A model generated the notes under the pieces. It had not been told where the DNA came from and did no database searches. It saw nothing but the letters and a program-made list of their open reading frames with translations. Of a DNA stretch of 64,000 nt, positions 41,239 to 47,671 are shown piece after piece. The stretch comes from Streptomyces sp. NBC_01460 (lineage in GTDB: Bacteria > Actinomycetota > Actinomycetes > Streptomycetales > Streptomycetaceae), in NCBI RefSeq assembly GCF_036227405.1, contig NZ_CP109473.1, forward strand, positions 3,596,001 to 3,660,000, written 5' to 3'. Both the position numbers and the translations under genes were made by a program. Numbering within the stretch: the first letter of the stretch is position 1; every line of letters begins with the position of its first letter.

Positions 41239-41907
41239 TCAAGCGAGTTGGGCGGTGATGGCGTCAGCGAGCGGTGCGGGAACGTTGAGGCGAGCGCGGA
41301 GGGTGGCTGAGTCGATCCGCCCGCCGGTCGTCGCGTGATGCGTGTCGGCGACCTTCTGTGCGTGATCGAGCAGGGCCGGAGGAACAGCCACAGTCGGTGC
41401 GGACACCGGGGCAGGCTTGGGCACAGGGGCGGGTGCCGGCAGAAGTTCCGGGGCCGGGTCGGGGGCCCGTTCCACGGTGAGGCCCGGGGCTTCTTCGGGT
41501 TCTGGAGCGGCCAGCGGTGCAGTGTCCGGGGCCGTGGGCTCTGTTGTGGTGGGGGCGTGGGCGAGGAGGGTTCCGCCGAGGAAGGCGAGGGCAGGCCACC
41601 CTGCGACGAGGATGCGGAGCCAGGCGGGCACCTCTTCGAGGTCGAGGAGCCCGGCGGTGGCGATGTTCGCGCCGAGCGACGCGGCCAAGGCGATGACGAA
41701 CCAGACCCAGGCGGCACGGTTGTCGGAGTGGGTGCGCATGCGACGCCAGGCGGCGACGAGGAGCAGGTCCACGCTGATCGGGTAGGCCCAGGCTTTCCAG
41801 CCGTCCTGCCCGGCCGCTTCGGCAAGGTCATGCAGGTGGGCGAAGGACAGCGCACCGGCAATGACGGCCTGGACGAGCACGGCGTCCAGGCGGATGCTGC
41901 GGGACAT
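41239..41907 (-). CDS. SpdB/DUF2637-like membrane protein with Pro-rich linker
   Basis: A 222-residue protein with 4 membrane segments (VLVQAVIAGALSFAHLHDLA, YPISVDLLLVAAWRR, WVWFVIALAASLGANIATAG, ILVAGWPALAFLGGTLLA), a proline/alanine linker, then a C-terminal region DHAQKVADTHHATTGGRIDS that resembles a winged-helix DNA-associated tail. Matches the DUF2637 proteins of Streptomyces conjugation modules. It would act in spreading. Confidence 0.8.
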   Translation of the reverse strand: MSRSIRLDAVLVQAVIAGALSFAHLHDLAEAAGQDGWKAWAYPISVDLLLVAAWRRMRTHSDNRAAWVWFVIALAASLGANIATAGLLDLEEVPAWLRILVAGWPALAFLGGTLLAHAPTTTEPTAPDTAPLAAPEPEEAPGLTVERAPDPAPELLPAPAPVPKPAPVSAPTVAVPPALLDHAQKVADTHHATTGGRIDSATLRARLNVPAPLADAITAQLA

Positions 41908-41941
41908 CAGGGCACCTCCTTTCCGGGGGAGAAGTGCGGTG

Positions 41942-43288
41942 CTACGCGGTGACCGGGGCGCCCAGCGGCGAAGCCGAGCCGGGGGCGGTGCGGACGACCG
42001 GGCGGAACGGGGCGAGGGCCGGGACGTCGGGCGTCAGGTGCGCGTATTCACGGCATATGGCCACGGCGTCGGCGGCGGACAGTTCGGGGGTGCGGATGCG
42101 GGACCAGCCGCCCGAGGAGTCGCCCGCAACGGCCACACCGGGACGGTCCGGCGCAATCGTGGTCACGGCGAAGACGGCATCGGGGGCGATGTCGCCAAGG
42201 CCCATGTCGGCGGTCTGCTTGTCGTTGACGCGGTGGACGACGCGGCCGGTGAGCTGGGCACGGAGCATGGTGGCGCCCTTGCCGAGTTCGGAGCCGAAGC
42301 GCTGCCCGCAGATCTCCAGATAGATCCCGACCGCCCGGGCCATCTGTGCGAGGCGCACCAGGTGCATGACCATGCGGTCCCGGCGTTCCTCGTCCTTCTT
42401 CACGGCGACGAGGAAGAGTTCGGCCACCTCGTCCACCAGCACCACCAACGGCACCGGTCGCGCTTCGGCCGGCAGGCCCCAGAGGTCCGAGACGCCGTGG
42501 GCGCTCAGGGTGTCGAAGCGGTCCTCCATCTCCTGGACCAGGGCTTCGAGGAGTTGTGAGGCTTCGTCCGGGGTGACGGCGAGGGCGGAGAGGCGGGGTG
42601 CGTATCCGCGGTGTTCAACCCCGCGCTTGCAGTCGATGCCGACCAGGCCGACCGGGAGCTTCGCGAGGCCGGTGATCAGGTTGCGCTGAAACATCGACTT
42701 GCCCGACTGGTTCGCGCCCAGGGTCAGGCTGTGCGGGATCTTCTGGTAGTCGCGGACGAACGCGGTCCCGTCCTCCCGCAGCGCCACCGGCACCACCAAC
42801 GGCCCCGCAGTGGCCTTGCGAGGCAAGCGGCGCGGCATCTTCACCCGCCGCAGCACGTCATAGCCGGTCATGCGGAGTTCGACGAAACCGGGCTTGGTCT
42901 CCACGACGTGCACCGAGTGGACGCCCCAGGCATGCCGGAGCCGTTCCGAAGCGGCTGCCACGTCGGCGGGCTCCAGACCGGCGGGGAGACGGAGGGTGAC
43001 CCGCATGCCGGTGGAGGAGCCGCGGACCCGGCGAACCTTCGGAGGGACCGGCTGGACGTCGGGGCGGCGGGCCACGTTGCGGACCATGAACGCCCGCAGA
43101 CGGGACGGCTGGACCGTCAGTCCGCACACATCCATCGTGGAGCGGTACGTGGCGGTGAAGCGGACCCGGGCGACCGGCAGACCGGCCAGCGACCAGAACA
43201 CGCGAGGAGCGCGCACCTTCGCATAGCCGAGCCCACCGGCAGCCGATAAGGCCCCCGCCACCTCGAACACCGTGGTCAGGTCCGACAT
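41942..43288 (-). CDS. FtsK/SpoIIIE-like conjugative DNA translocase (TraSA/TraB type)
   Basis: A 448-residue ATPase. N-terminal short membrane-associated region, Walker A GANQSGKS (residues about 191-198) in HSLTLGANQSGKSMFQRNLI, Walker B LVVLVDEV (281-288). The single protein moves double-stranded DNA in Streptomyces conjugation (family). Its stop lies 34 bases before the spdB-like start and its start is 2 bases after the upstream gene, so it belongs to one transfer operon. No C-terminal gamma domain is obvious. Confidence 0.92.
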   Translation of the reverse strand: MSDLTTVFEVAGALSAAGGLGYAKVRAPRVFWSLAGLPVARVRFTATYRSTMDVCGLTVQPSRLRAFMVRNVARRPDVQPVPPKVRRVRGSSTGMRVTLRLPAGLEPADVAAASERLRHAWGVHSVHVVETKPGFVELRMTGYDVLRRVKMPRRLPRKATAGPLVVPVALREDGTAFVRDYQKIPHSLTLGANQSGKSMFQRNLITGLAKLPVGLVGIDCKRGVEHRGYAPRLSALAVTPDEASQLLEALVQEMEDRFDTLSAHGVSDLWGLPAEARPVPLVVLVDEVAELFLVAVKKDEERRDRMVMHLVRLAQMARAVGIYLEICGQRFGSELGKGATMLRAQLTGRVVHRVNDKQTADMGLGDIAPDAVFAVTTIAPDRPGVAVAGDSSGGWSRIRTPELSAADAVAICREYAHLTPDVPALAPFRPVVRTAPGSASPLGAPVTA

Positions 43289-43290
43289 GA

Positions 43291-43620
43291 TCAGGCACCC
43301 GCCGTGATGGCCACCGCGCGGAAGCTGATCCCGTGCCGGGTCTGCCCGTTGAACGTGTTCTCCCAGTCACGGGCCTTGAGGCCGATGACCGTGACCGGCG
43401 TTCCCGGGGTCAGGTTCTCCGGGACCCCCGTGCTCGGCACCGTCACCTGGTAGAGGTTGCCCTCCCCGTCATCCGAGATCAGCAGACCGACCGTCGCGAG
43501 CGGGGCACCGGTCTCCCGGTCCATCGCGATCTCGCCGGTCTGCTTGCTCACGAGCTTCGGCGTCGGAGGCGTCGCAACGAACACGACAGCGGTCGAAACA
43601 TCGATCTTGAACGACGGCAT
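43291..43620 (-). CDS. Conserved AICE protein upstream of transfer ATPase
   Basis: A 109-residue soluble protein with beta-rich pattern: STAVVFVATPPTPKLVSKQT, GAPLATVGLLISDDGEGNLY, LTPGTPVTVIGLKARDWE and TRHGISFRAVAITAGA. First gene of the leftward transfer operon, facing the repressor operators. I recall similar genes before traSA in AICEs but no function. Confidence 0.75.
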   Translation of the reverse strand: MPSFKIDVSTAVVFVATPPTPKLVSKQTGEIAMDRETGAPLATVGLLISDDGEGNLYQVTVPSTGVPENLTPGTPVTVIGLKARDWENTFNGQTRHGISFRAVAITAGA

Positions 43621-43674
43621 CTGATACTCCCTGGATTGATGTGGAGCAGCCCAAATAAGGACCCTCAGGGCCCG

Positions 43675-43747
43675 CTGTCCTGGGACTGCGAACCGCTAGG
43701 CAAGATGATGGCCCGCAGTCCTGGGACTGTCAACAGTCCTGGGACTG
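43675..43747. promoter_or_regulatory. Three copies of a 14-bp operator for the GntR repressor
   Basis: CAGTCCTGGGACTG at 43716-43729 and 43734-43747 exactly, and CTGTCCTGGGACTG at 43675-43688. Each is an inverted repeat (CAGTCC-TG-GGACTG). Copies 2 and 3 are 18 bases apart, copy 1 is 41 upstream. They lie between the divergent transfer operon and the GntR gene. Confidence 0.85.
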
Positions 43748-43780
43748 TGTTTGACTTGGTTTCGACGAGAGGGGTTCGGG

Positions 43781-44572
43781 ATGGCGCCCAAGTGGCGAGA
43801 GCTAGCAGACAAGCTGGCCGAACAGATCAGGGGCGGTGACTACGCTCCGGGCGCGCAGCTTCCGCACATCCGGGAGCTTGTAGAGGCGGGCGAGGGTTCA
43901 AAGTCCACCGTCCACGCCGCCTACAAGGCTCTTGAAGCAGAGGGTCTGGTCACTTCATCCCGCGGTCACGGCACAGTCGTACGCCAGCAAGTTCCTCTCA
44001 AGCGACTCGGTATTGCTCGATATGACAAGGCCAAGTGGCGCGATGGCGACGAAGTGGCGTTCATCGCGGACCGTGTGGCGAGTGGACGTGCCTACCGCCG
44101 GAACGAGCAGACGCAGACTGTCAGCCGTGTGGAGGCTCCCCCCGCTGTATCGGCAGCTCACGGCCTGCCCGAAGGTGCTGAGGTGTACGCGCGGGCGCGG
44201 CTTGTGAAGGAAGGCGAGCAGCCCACCCACACCTTGACGAGCTATTACCGGCCCGAACATGTCGAGGGGACCCGCATCGTTGACCCGACTCCCGGGCCTG
44301 CCGGCCGGGGTGGAGGGTTTCGCGTGCTCTACGACGCCGGTTACGAGATCGATCACATGAGAGAGCGGATCTTCGCTCGGGCCGCGACCCCTGACGAGTT
44401 GAGGCTTCTCCAGCTGCCGCCCGGAGAGCCAGTTGTTGAACTGCACCGGACGACGTTCACAGCCGATGGCACGGTGGTGGAGTTCGCCATCGGGGTGCAC
44501 GCGGCATCACGTTTCGCCTGGGAATACGACTTCAAGGTGCCTGATTCCGCGAGGGACAAGGAAGGCTCGTAG
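43781..44572 (+). CDS. GntR-family repressor (KorSA-like)
   Basis: A 263-residue HutC/FadR-type GntR protein. N-terminal winged helix (WRELADKLAEQIRGGDYAPG; LPHIRELVEAGEGSKSTVHA; AYKALEAEGLVTSSRGHGTVV), C-terminal UTRA ligand-binding domain (EVYARARLVKEGEQPTHTLT, ELHRTTFTADGTVVEFAIGV). AICE repressors of this class (KorSA) silence transfer. ATG 43781 is preceded by GAGAGGGG. Operators lie immediately upstream. Confidence 0.92.
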   Translation: MAPKWRELADKLAEQIRGGDYAPGAQLPHIRELVEAGEGSKSTVHAAYKALEAEGLVTSSRGHGTVVRQQVPLKRLGIARYDKAKWRDGDEVAFIADRVASGRAYRRNEQTQTVSRVEAPPAVSAAHGLPEGAEVYARARLVKEGEQPTHTLTSYYRPEHVEGTRIVDPTPGPAGRGGGFRVLYDAGYEIDHMRERIFARAATPDELRLLQLPPGEPVVELHRTTFTADGTVVEFAIGVHAASRFAWEYDFKVPDSARDKEGS

Positions 44573-45237
44573 TGATCTCTGCACAGGACTGGGCCGACGC
44601 TCGGCGCATTTGGGACTACCACCAGATGGGCCATGCCCTTCAGCCCTGCTCCGTTGCCATCGGGCTCGGCAGCCATGATCTGGGAGTGGCGGACACCTCG
44701 GCAGACCTGTATCAGCGGGGATTGGTGCCGCTCCTGCTCTTTTCCGGAGCCACGAGCCCCACGACCCGAGAACGGATGCCTCGCGGGGAGGCCGTCCACT
44801 ACCGGGAGCGGGCAATCGAATTGGGTGTGCCCAGCTCCGCGGTTCTTGTGGAGCCGAAGGCGCGCAACACGGGTGAGAACATCCGTTTCTCGCGGGAGGT
44901 GCTGGAGGAGGGGGGCGTCGAGGTGGCTTCTGTCCTGCTGATCAGTAAGCCGTACGAGGAGCGGCGGGCATACGCCACTGCCCGCAAGCTGTGGCCCGAG
45001 GTGGAGATCGTCAGCGCTTCGACACCTATGACTCTGGACGAGTACGTCGACTTCATCGGTGACGCACGTCTGGTGATCGACATGCTTACGGGCGCACTAC
45101 AGCGTCTGATGATCTATCCGGATCAGGGATTCATGATCCGCCAGCCCGTACCTGCCGACGTAGCCGAGGCGTATCAGCGACTCCGCCAAGCCGGTTTCAC
45201 CAGCCGCCTCCTGCCGAACGATTCGCATTCTGCTTGA
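44572..45237 (+). CDS. DUF218 (YdcF/SanA-like) protein
   Basis: A 221-residue protein. DUF218 hallmarks: VAIGLGSHDLGVADTSADLY, LLLFSGATSPTTRERMP, VEPKARNTGENIRFSREVL, LLISKPYEERRAYATARKLW. No membrane segment, unlike many SanA homologues. GTG 44572 shares its G with the repressor stop, so the two are coupled. Possible role in envelope precursor or nucleotide-sugar chemistry is family guesswork; its repeated association with the repressor in AICEs is inference. Excess C/A/T bases compared with the host core. Confidence 0.85.
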   Translation: MISAQDWADARRIWDYHQMGHALQPCSVAIGLGSHDLGVADTSADLYQRGLVPLLLFSGATSPTTRERMPRGEAVHYRERAIELGVPSSAVLVEPKARNTGENIRFSREVLEEGGVEVASVLLISKPYEERRAYATARKLWPEVEIVSASTPMTLDEYVDFIGDARLVIDMLTGALQRLMIYPDQGFMIRQPVPADVAEAYQRLRQAGFTSRLLPNDSHSA

Positions 45238-46047
45238 CCGCCGCCGAGAGCTGTTACAGGTTTCTCTACCTCATCAAGGCACCCGGCTGCGCTCCGCTCC
45301 GCCGGGCGCGCTTCCCGGCTCTGGCTGCGCCCGCGCTCCTGCCTTCGGCCCGCTCGGCGCTGCCGCCGCCGACGCGCGCCCGCAGTGGATAGGCCCGTAG
45401 GGCATGAGACGAGAACCAAGCCCGCGGCTTCAAGATGATGCCTCCGGCGGGGGCGCTCAGACTCCGGGATGGGAGGGGCGCCGTTCGCGGGTGCCGGCGG
45501 ATTCGTGGTGAGCGTCGTGGTGGCTCCCATCCCGACCACCTTCGACCCAGGCAGAGCCGAGCAGTCGCGGCCCAGGGCGTCAAGGTCGTTCGTACAGTGG
45601 CGCGCTCCACCTTGACGCCCTGAACCACGACCGCTCCACGGTGTGTGGGTCGAAGGCGGACGGGATGGGAGCCGGGGTAAGTGGTGGGTTGAGGAGGACA
45701 CCCCAGTGCGCTGCTCAACGAACGGGCGTGCCCGCATCTTTCGAGCCAACCTCAATACGTGTGCCAGCACGAGCCTGCATAGGTCTGAGTGAGCCTCAGT
45801 GAGTCTCAGGCCAAGCGCTTCGTTGCTGGAAGTGGACGGCCCGCAGCTGACTGCATTGGGTCAGAGCGCAACCGTTGCTACGGTCTCCGCTCAGAACCAC
45901 CGAGTGTGGTCGCAACTCCTCAAGGGATCGGATCACTTGAGGTATCACGCCTGCTAAAATCCGCACACACCGAAGCCCCGTATGGCGTCTGCCTAGACAA
46001 CGTTCGCCGTACGGGGCACTCGATATTTGAGCAACTAGGAGTACGTC
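45238..46047. other. Gene-free structured region of the AICE
   Basis: About 800 bases without a supported gene. It begins with a GC-rich block at 45285-45400 (GCTGCGCTCCGCTCCGCC and similar), contains the nested palindrome at 45522-45673, and ends with a hairpin GCCCCGTATGGCG/CGCCGTACGGGGC (45975-46017) before the next small gene. Candidates are the double- or single-strand origin, a clt transfer site, or a noncoding RNA. Nothing decides between them. Confidence 0.5.
45522..45673. repeat. Nested palindrome, about 150 bp
   Basis: The outer arms 45522-45549 and 45646-45673 pair (GGCTCCCATCCCG with CGGGATGGGAGCC; CCTTCGACCCA with TGGGTCGAAGG). The inner arms CAGGGCGTCAAGGT (45573-45586) and ACCTTGACGCCCTG (45609-45622) are exact. 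Intermediate segments also pair imperfectly, so the whole unit can form one cruciform or a long RNA hairpin with a 22-base loop. Confidence 0.85.
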
Positions 46048-46239
46048 GTGTCAGAGCACGATCCCGTCCCAGACGGGGCACGCTGCCAACCTAATGCACT
46101 AACCAGTGCACAGAATAATACAGCAATGAGACCGGATGAGGGCCCCAAGAACCCCCACACGGCGCTGCTGGTCTCGGCCTGGGCCAGCCTCATCACAGCA
46201 CTGACGGGTGTCGCCGTCGTACTGCTGGACCATCTCTAG
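46048..46239 (+). CDS. Small single-span membrane protein
   Basis: A 63-residue protein: hydrophilic N-terminus (MSEHDPVPDGARCQPNALTS), then one hydrophobic helix near the C-terminus ALLVSAWASLITALTGVAVV ending LLDHL. GTG 46048 follows AGGAG at good spacing. The base composition is A/T-richer than the surroundings. A hairpin precedes it and a perfect terminator follows (46252-46286). Function unknown; could be a spread or superinfection protein. Confidence 0.6.
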   Translation: MSEHDPVPDGARCQPNALTSAQNNTAMRPDEGPKNPHTALLVSAWASLITALTGVAVVLLDHL

Positions 46240-46427
46240 CCTCGCAGCATGCCCGTCGCGTGCCCGTCAGAGAGGCACGCGACGGGGAACCAGGCTGAAA
46301 GGGCCGAAACTCGCAGGTCACCGTTTCGCCAGGTCACACCAGGCCCACGTACGAGGTCTTCCAAAGTGGTCCGGCGGTATGACCCTTTACCGCCGCACCA
46401 GTTGGAGCAGCGGTGTACTTTGACGCT
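46240..46427. other. Short intergenic stretch in AICE right end
   Basis: Contains the hairpin at 46252-46286; the rest has no supported gene. Together with the inverted-repeat unit that follows, no conventional gene is seen from 46240 to 46558. Confidence 0.4.
46252..46286 (+). terminator. 13-bp perfect hairpin
   Basis: CCCGTCGCGTGCC (46252-46264) pairs exactly with GGCACGCGACGGG (46274-46286); 9-base loop. It lies 13 bases after the stop of the small membrane protein. Confidence 0.85.
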
Positions 46428-46675
46428 GTAACGCCGTTGGGTTGAGCTCGGCTCTGCCGAGTCTCGTCCTGTTCCTCTCCGCCGCCGTAGGACTCAAGTA
46501 CGTGGCAGCCGTTCTATCTGGCTCCGCAATCGAAGAGACCAACTCGGAGGGAGACCGCATGAGCACAACCAAAAGCACGATGAAGAGTTGGGCGTCAAAG
46601 ACCCTCGATGTCATCGCAGACCTGATGGTTGGCTACGCGGGAGGAGCAGCGCCGAGCTGAGCCCAACGGCGTTGC
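46428..46675. repeat. 248-bp unit flanked by 25-bp inverted repeats
   Basis: GTAACGCCGTTGGG... (46428-46452) and its near-exact complement at 46651-46675 match at 22 of 25 positions. Between them lies a small-peptide frame. No target-site duplication is evident. The RNA could fold back so that the ends pair around the coding part. Confidence 0.7.
46559..46660 (+). CDS. 33-residue peptide with strong ribosome-binding site
   Basis: Reads MSTTKSTMKSWASKTLDVIA then DLMVGYAGGAAPS; GGAGGGAGA precedes the ATG at ideal distance. A longer in-frame TTG start at 46442 would add a hydrophobic N-terminus (SLVLFLSAAVGLKYVAAVL) giving 72 residues. Which start is used is unclear. It sits inside inverted repeats next to attR, 140 bases from the element end. 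No family recognised. Confidence 0.5.
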   Translation: MSTTKSTMKSWASKTLDVIADLMVGYAGGAAPS

Positions 46676-46799
46676 CCGTGCCACAACCGCGCCAGATAGG
46701 GCGGGGACTCACGGGGAACTGCGGCTGCTGGCGGGAACGACAGCGGACAGATACCGAAGTGGATAACCCGCAGGTCACAGCCCAACTCGCCCCACCTCG

Positions 46800-46843
46800 C
46801 TCCTAAAGCGGGTGTCGCAGGTTCGAATCCTGCCGGGGGCACA
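46800..46843 (+). repeat. attR, 44-bp att core
   Basis: Exact copy of 37364-37407 covering the 3' half of tRNA-Arg. The upstream bases do not continue the tRNA, so this is the right junction of the AICE. Confidence 0.92.
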
Positions 46844-46848
46844 AGTTC

Positions 46849-46890
46849 AGAAGGGCACCACCTCCGGATTTCCGGAGGTGGTGCCCTTCT
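46849..46890 (+). terminator. 20-bp perfect hairpin, probable original tRNA-Arg terminator
   Basis: AGAAGGGCACCACCTCCGGA (46849-46868) and its exact complement (46871-46890) with a TT loop. It starts 6 bases after attR, as expected for the terminator displaced from the tRNA by insertion. Confidence 0.9.
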
Positions 46891-46956
46891 GACATCCACA
46901 GCTGGCGCGCGTGTGTGCGGTCCATATCCCTCTCCACGTGCCCAGTGGGGTTGTCG

Positions 46957-47523
46957 TCACAGCAACCGGTCGACCAGCCCGTCGATGTACTCAGGGGCGA
47001 GCGGGACGATGCCGAACAGGACGCGGATGTACATCGGGGCCAGGATGTGGTCCAGGACATCGAGCGCGTCGGGTGCGGCTTCGCCCCGGTCGCGGGCGCG
47101 ATCGAGCATGGACTGCAGTTGCCGCATGCGTTCGGTGCGGAGGATGTCGCCGGCCTGCAGGCCCTGCTGACCGGTGCTGGACAGGGCCACGGCCAGATGC
47201 AGCACCGCGGGCCCATCGGGTCCGGTGATCTCGCGGGCCACTTGGGCCGCGTAGGCGCGCAGGTCGCCGGCCACGCTCCCGGTGTCGGGCATCGGTGACT
47301 GCGCGTTGAGGCGTGTGAGGGCCACGTCGGTGAGCAGGGTTTCCAGGCTGCCCCACCGGCGGTAGATGCTGCTGTCGGCCACGCCCGCGCGGGCCGCGAC
47401 CTCACCGACGGTGAAGTTCCCGTAGCCACGCTCGCTGATCAGGTCGGTGACGGCCTGGTGCACCTGCGCGCCGACTCGGGCGCTGCGCCCGCCGGGCCGC
47501 CGGGTCTGCTGTCGCTCGTTCAT
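46957..47523 (-). CDS. TetR-family regulator
   Basis: A 188-residue TetR. HTH: QAVTDLISERGYGNFTVGEV and AARAGVADSSIYRRWGSLET. C-terminal domain AVLHLAVALSSTGQQGLQAG and LDHILAPMYIRVLFGIVPL. ATG 47523 has AGGTGG 6 bases upstream, whereas the longer GTG (47532) does not. It is divergent from an MFS exporter with an AACGCA palindrome between; the pair lies just outside attR and may be the remnant of an older insertion. Confidence 0.88.
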   Translation of the reverse strand: MNERQQTRRPGGRSARVGAQVHQAVTDLISERGYGNFTVGEVAARAGVADSSIYRRWGSLETLLTDVALTRLNAQSPMPDTGSVAGDLRAYAAQVAREITGPDGPAVLHLAVALSSTGQQGLQAGDILRTERMRQLQSMLDRARDRGEAAPDALDVLDHILAPMYIRVLFGIVPLAPEYIDGLVDRLL

Positions 47524-47535
47524 ACCATCCACCTT

Positions 47536-47556
47536 AACGCAGCTGATGCTTGCGTT
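47536..47556. promoter_or_regulatory. TetR operator candidate
   Basis: AACGCA (47536-47541) and TGCGTT (47551-47556), 9-base spacer. A further TAACGCAG occurs at 47583-47590. They lie between the divergent TetR and MFS genes. Confidence 0.55.
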
Positions 47557-47671
47557 TGTGGCCGATGCGCCCTATGGTCACCTAACGCAGCCACGGACTG
47601 CTTTACGGTGTGGGGCTATCGCCACCCGCGTCGACCGTGGTGAGGCACTACCAACGACTGAGGGGGATCCG

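Larger units (their letters stand above)
37364..46843. mobile_element. Complete integrative and conjugative element (AICE, pSAM2 class)
   Basis: Bounded by 44-bp identical repeats (37364-37407 and 46800-46843), the left one inside tRNA-Arg. It carries int and xis, a RepSA-like rolling-circle initiator, small spread/transfer genes, an FtsK-like transfer ATPase, a GntR repressor and accessory genes, the full AICE complement. Integration/excision genes sit at the left end and run toward attL. No transposase or disruption was seen, so it may be active. Replicated, about 9.44 kb. Confidence 0.92.

Noticed and set aside
45285..45420. Coding gene on either strand in the GC-rich AICE block
   Set aside because: Frames are Ala/Arg/Gly repeats without ribosome-binding sites; treated as noncoding.
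46633..46899. Minus-strand frame with PPAGFEPATPALGARWGE
   Set aside because: This is the well-known false translation across a tRNA 3' end/att core; it overlaps attR and the terminator.
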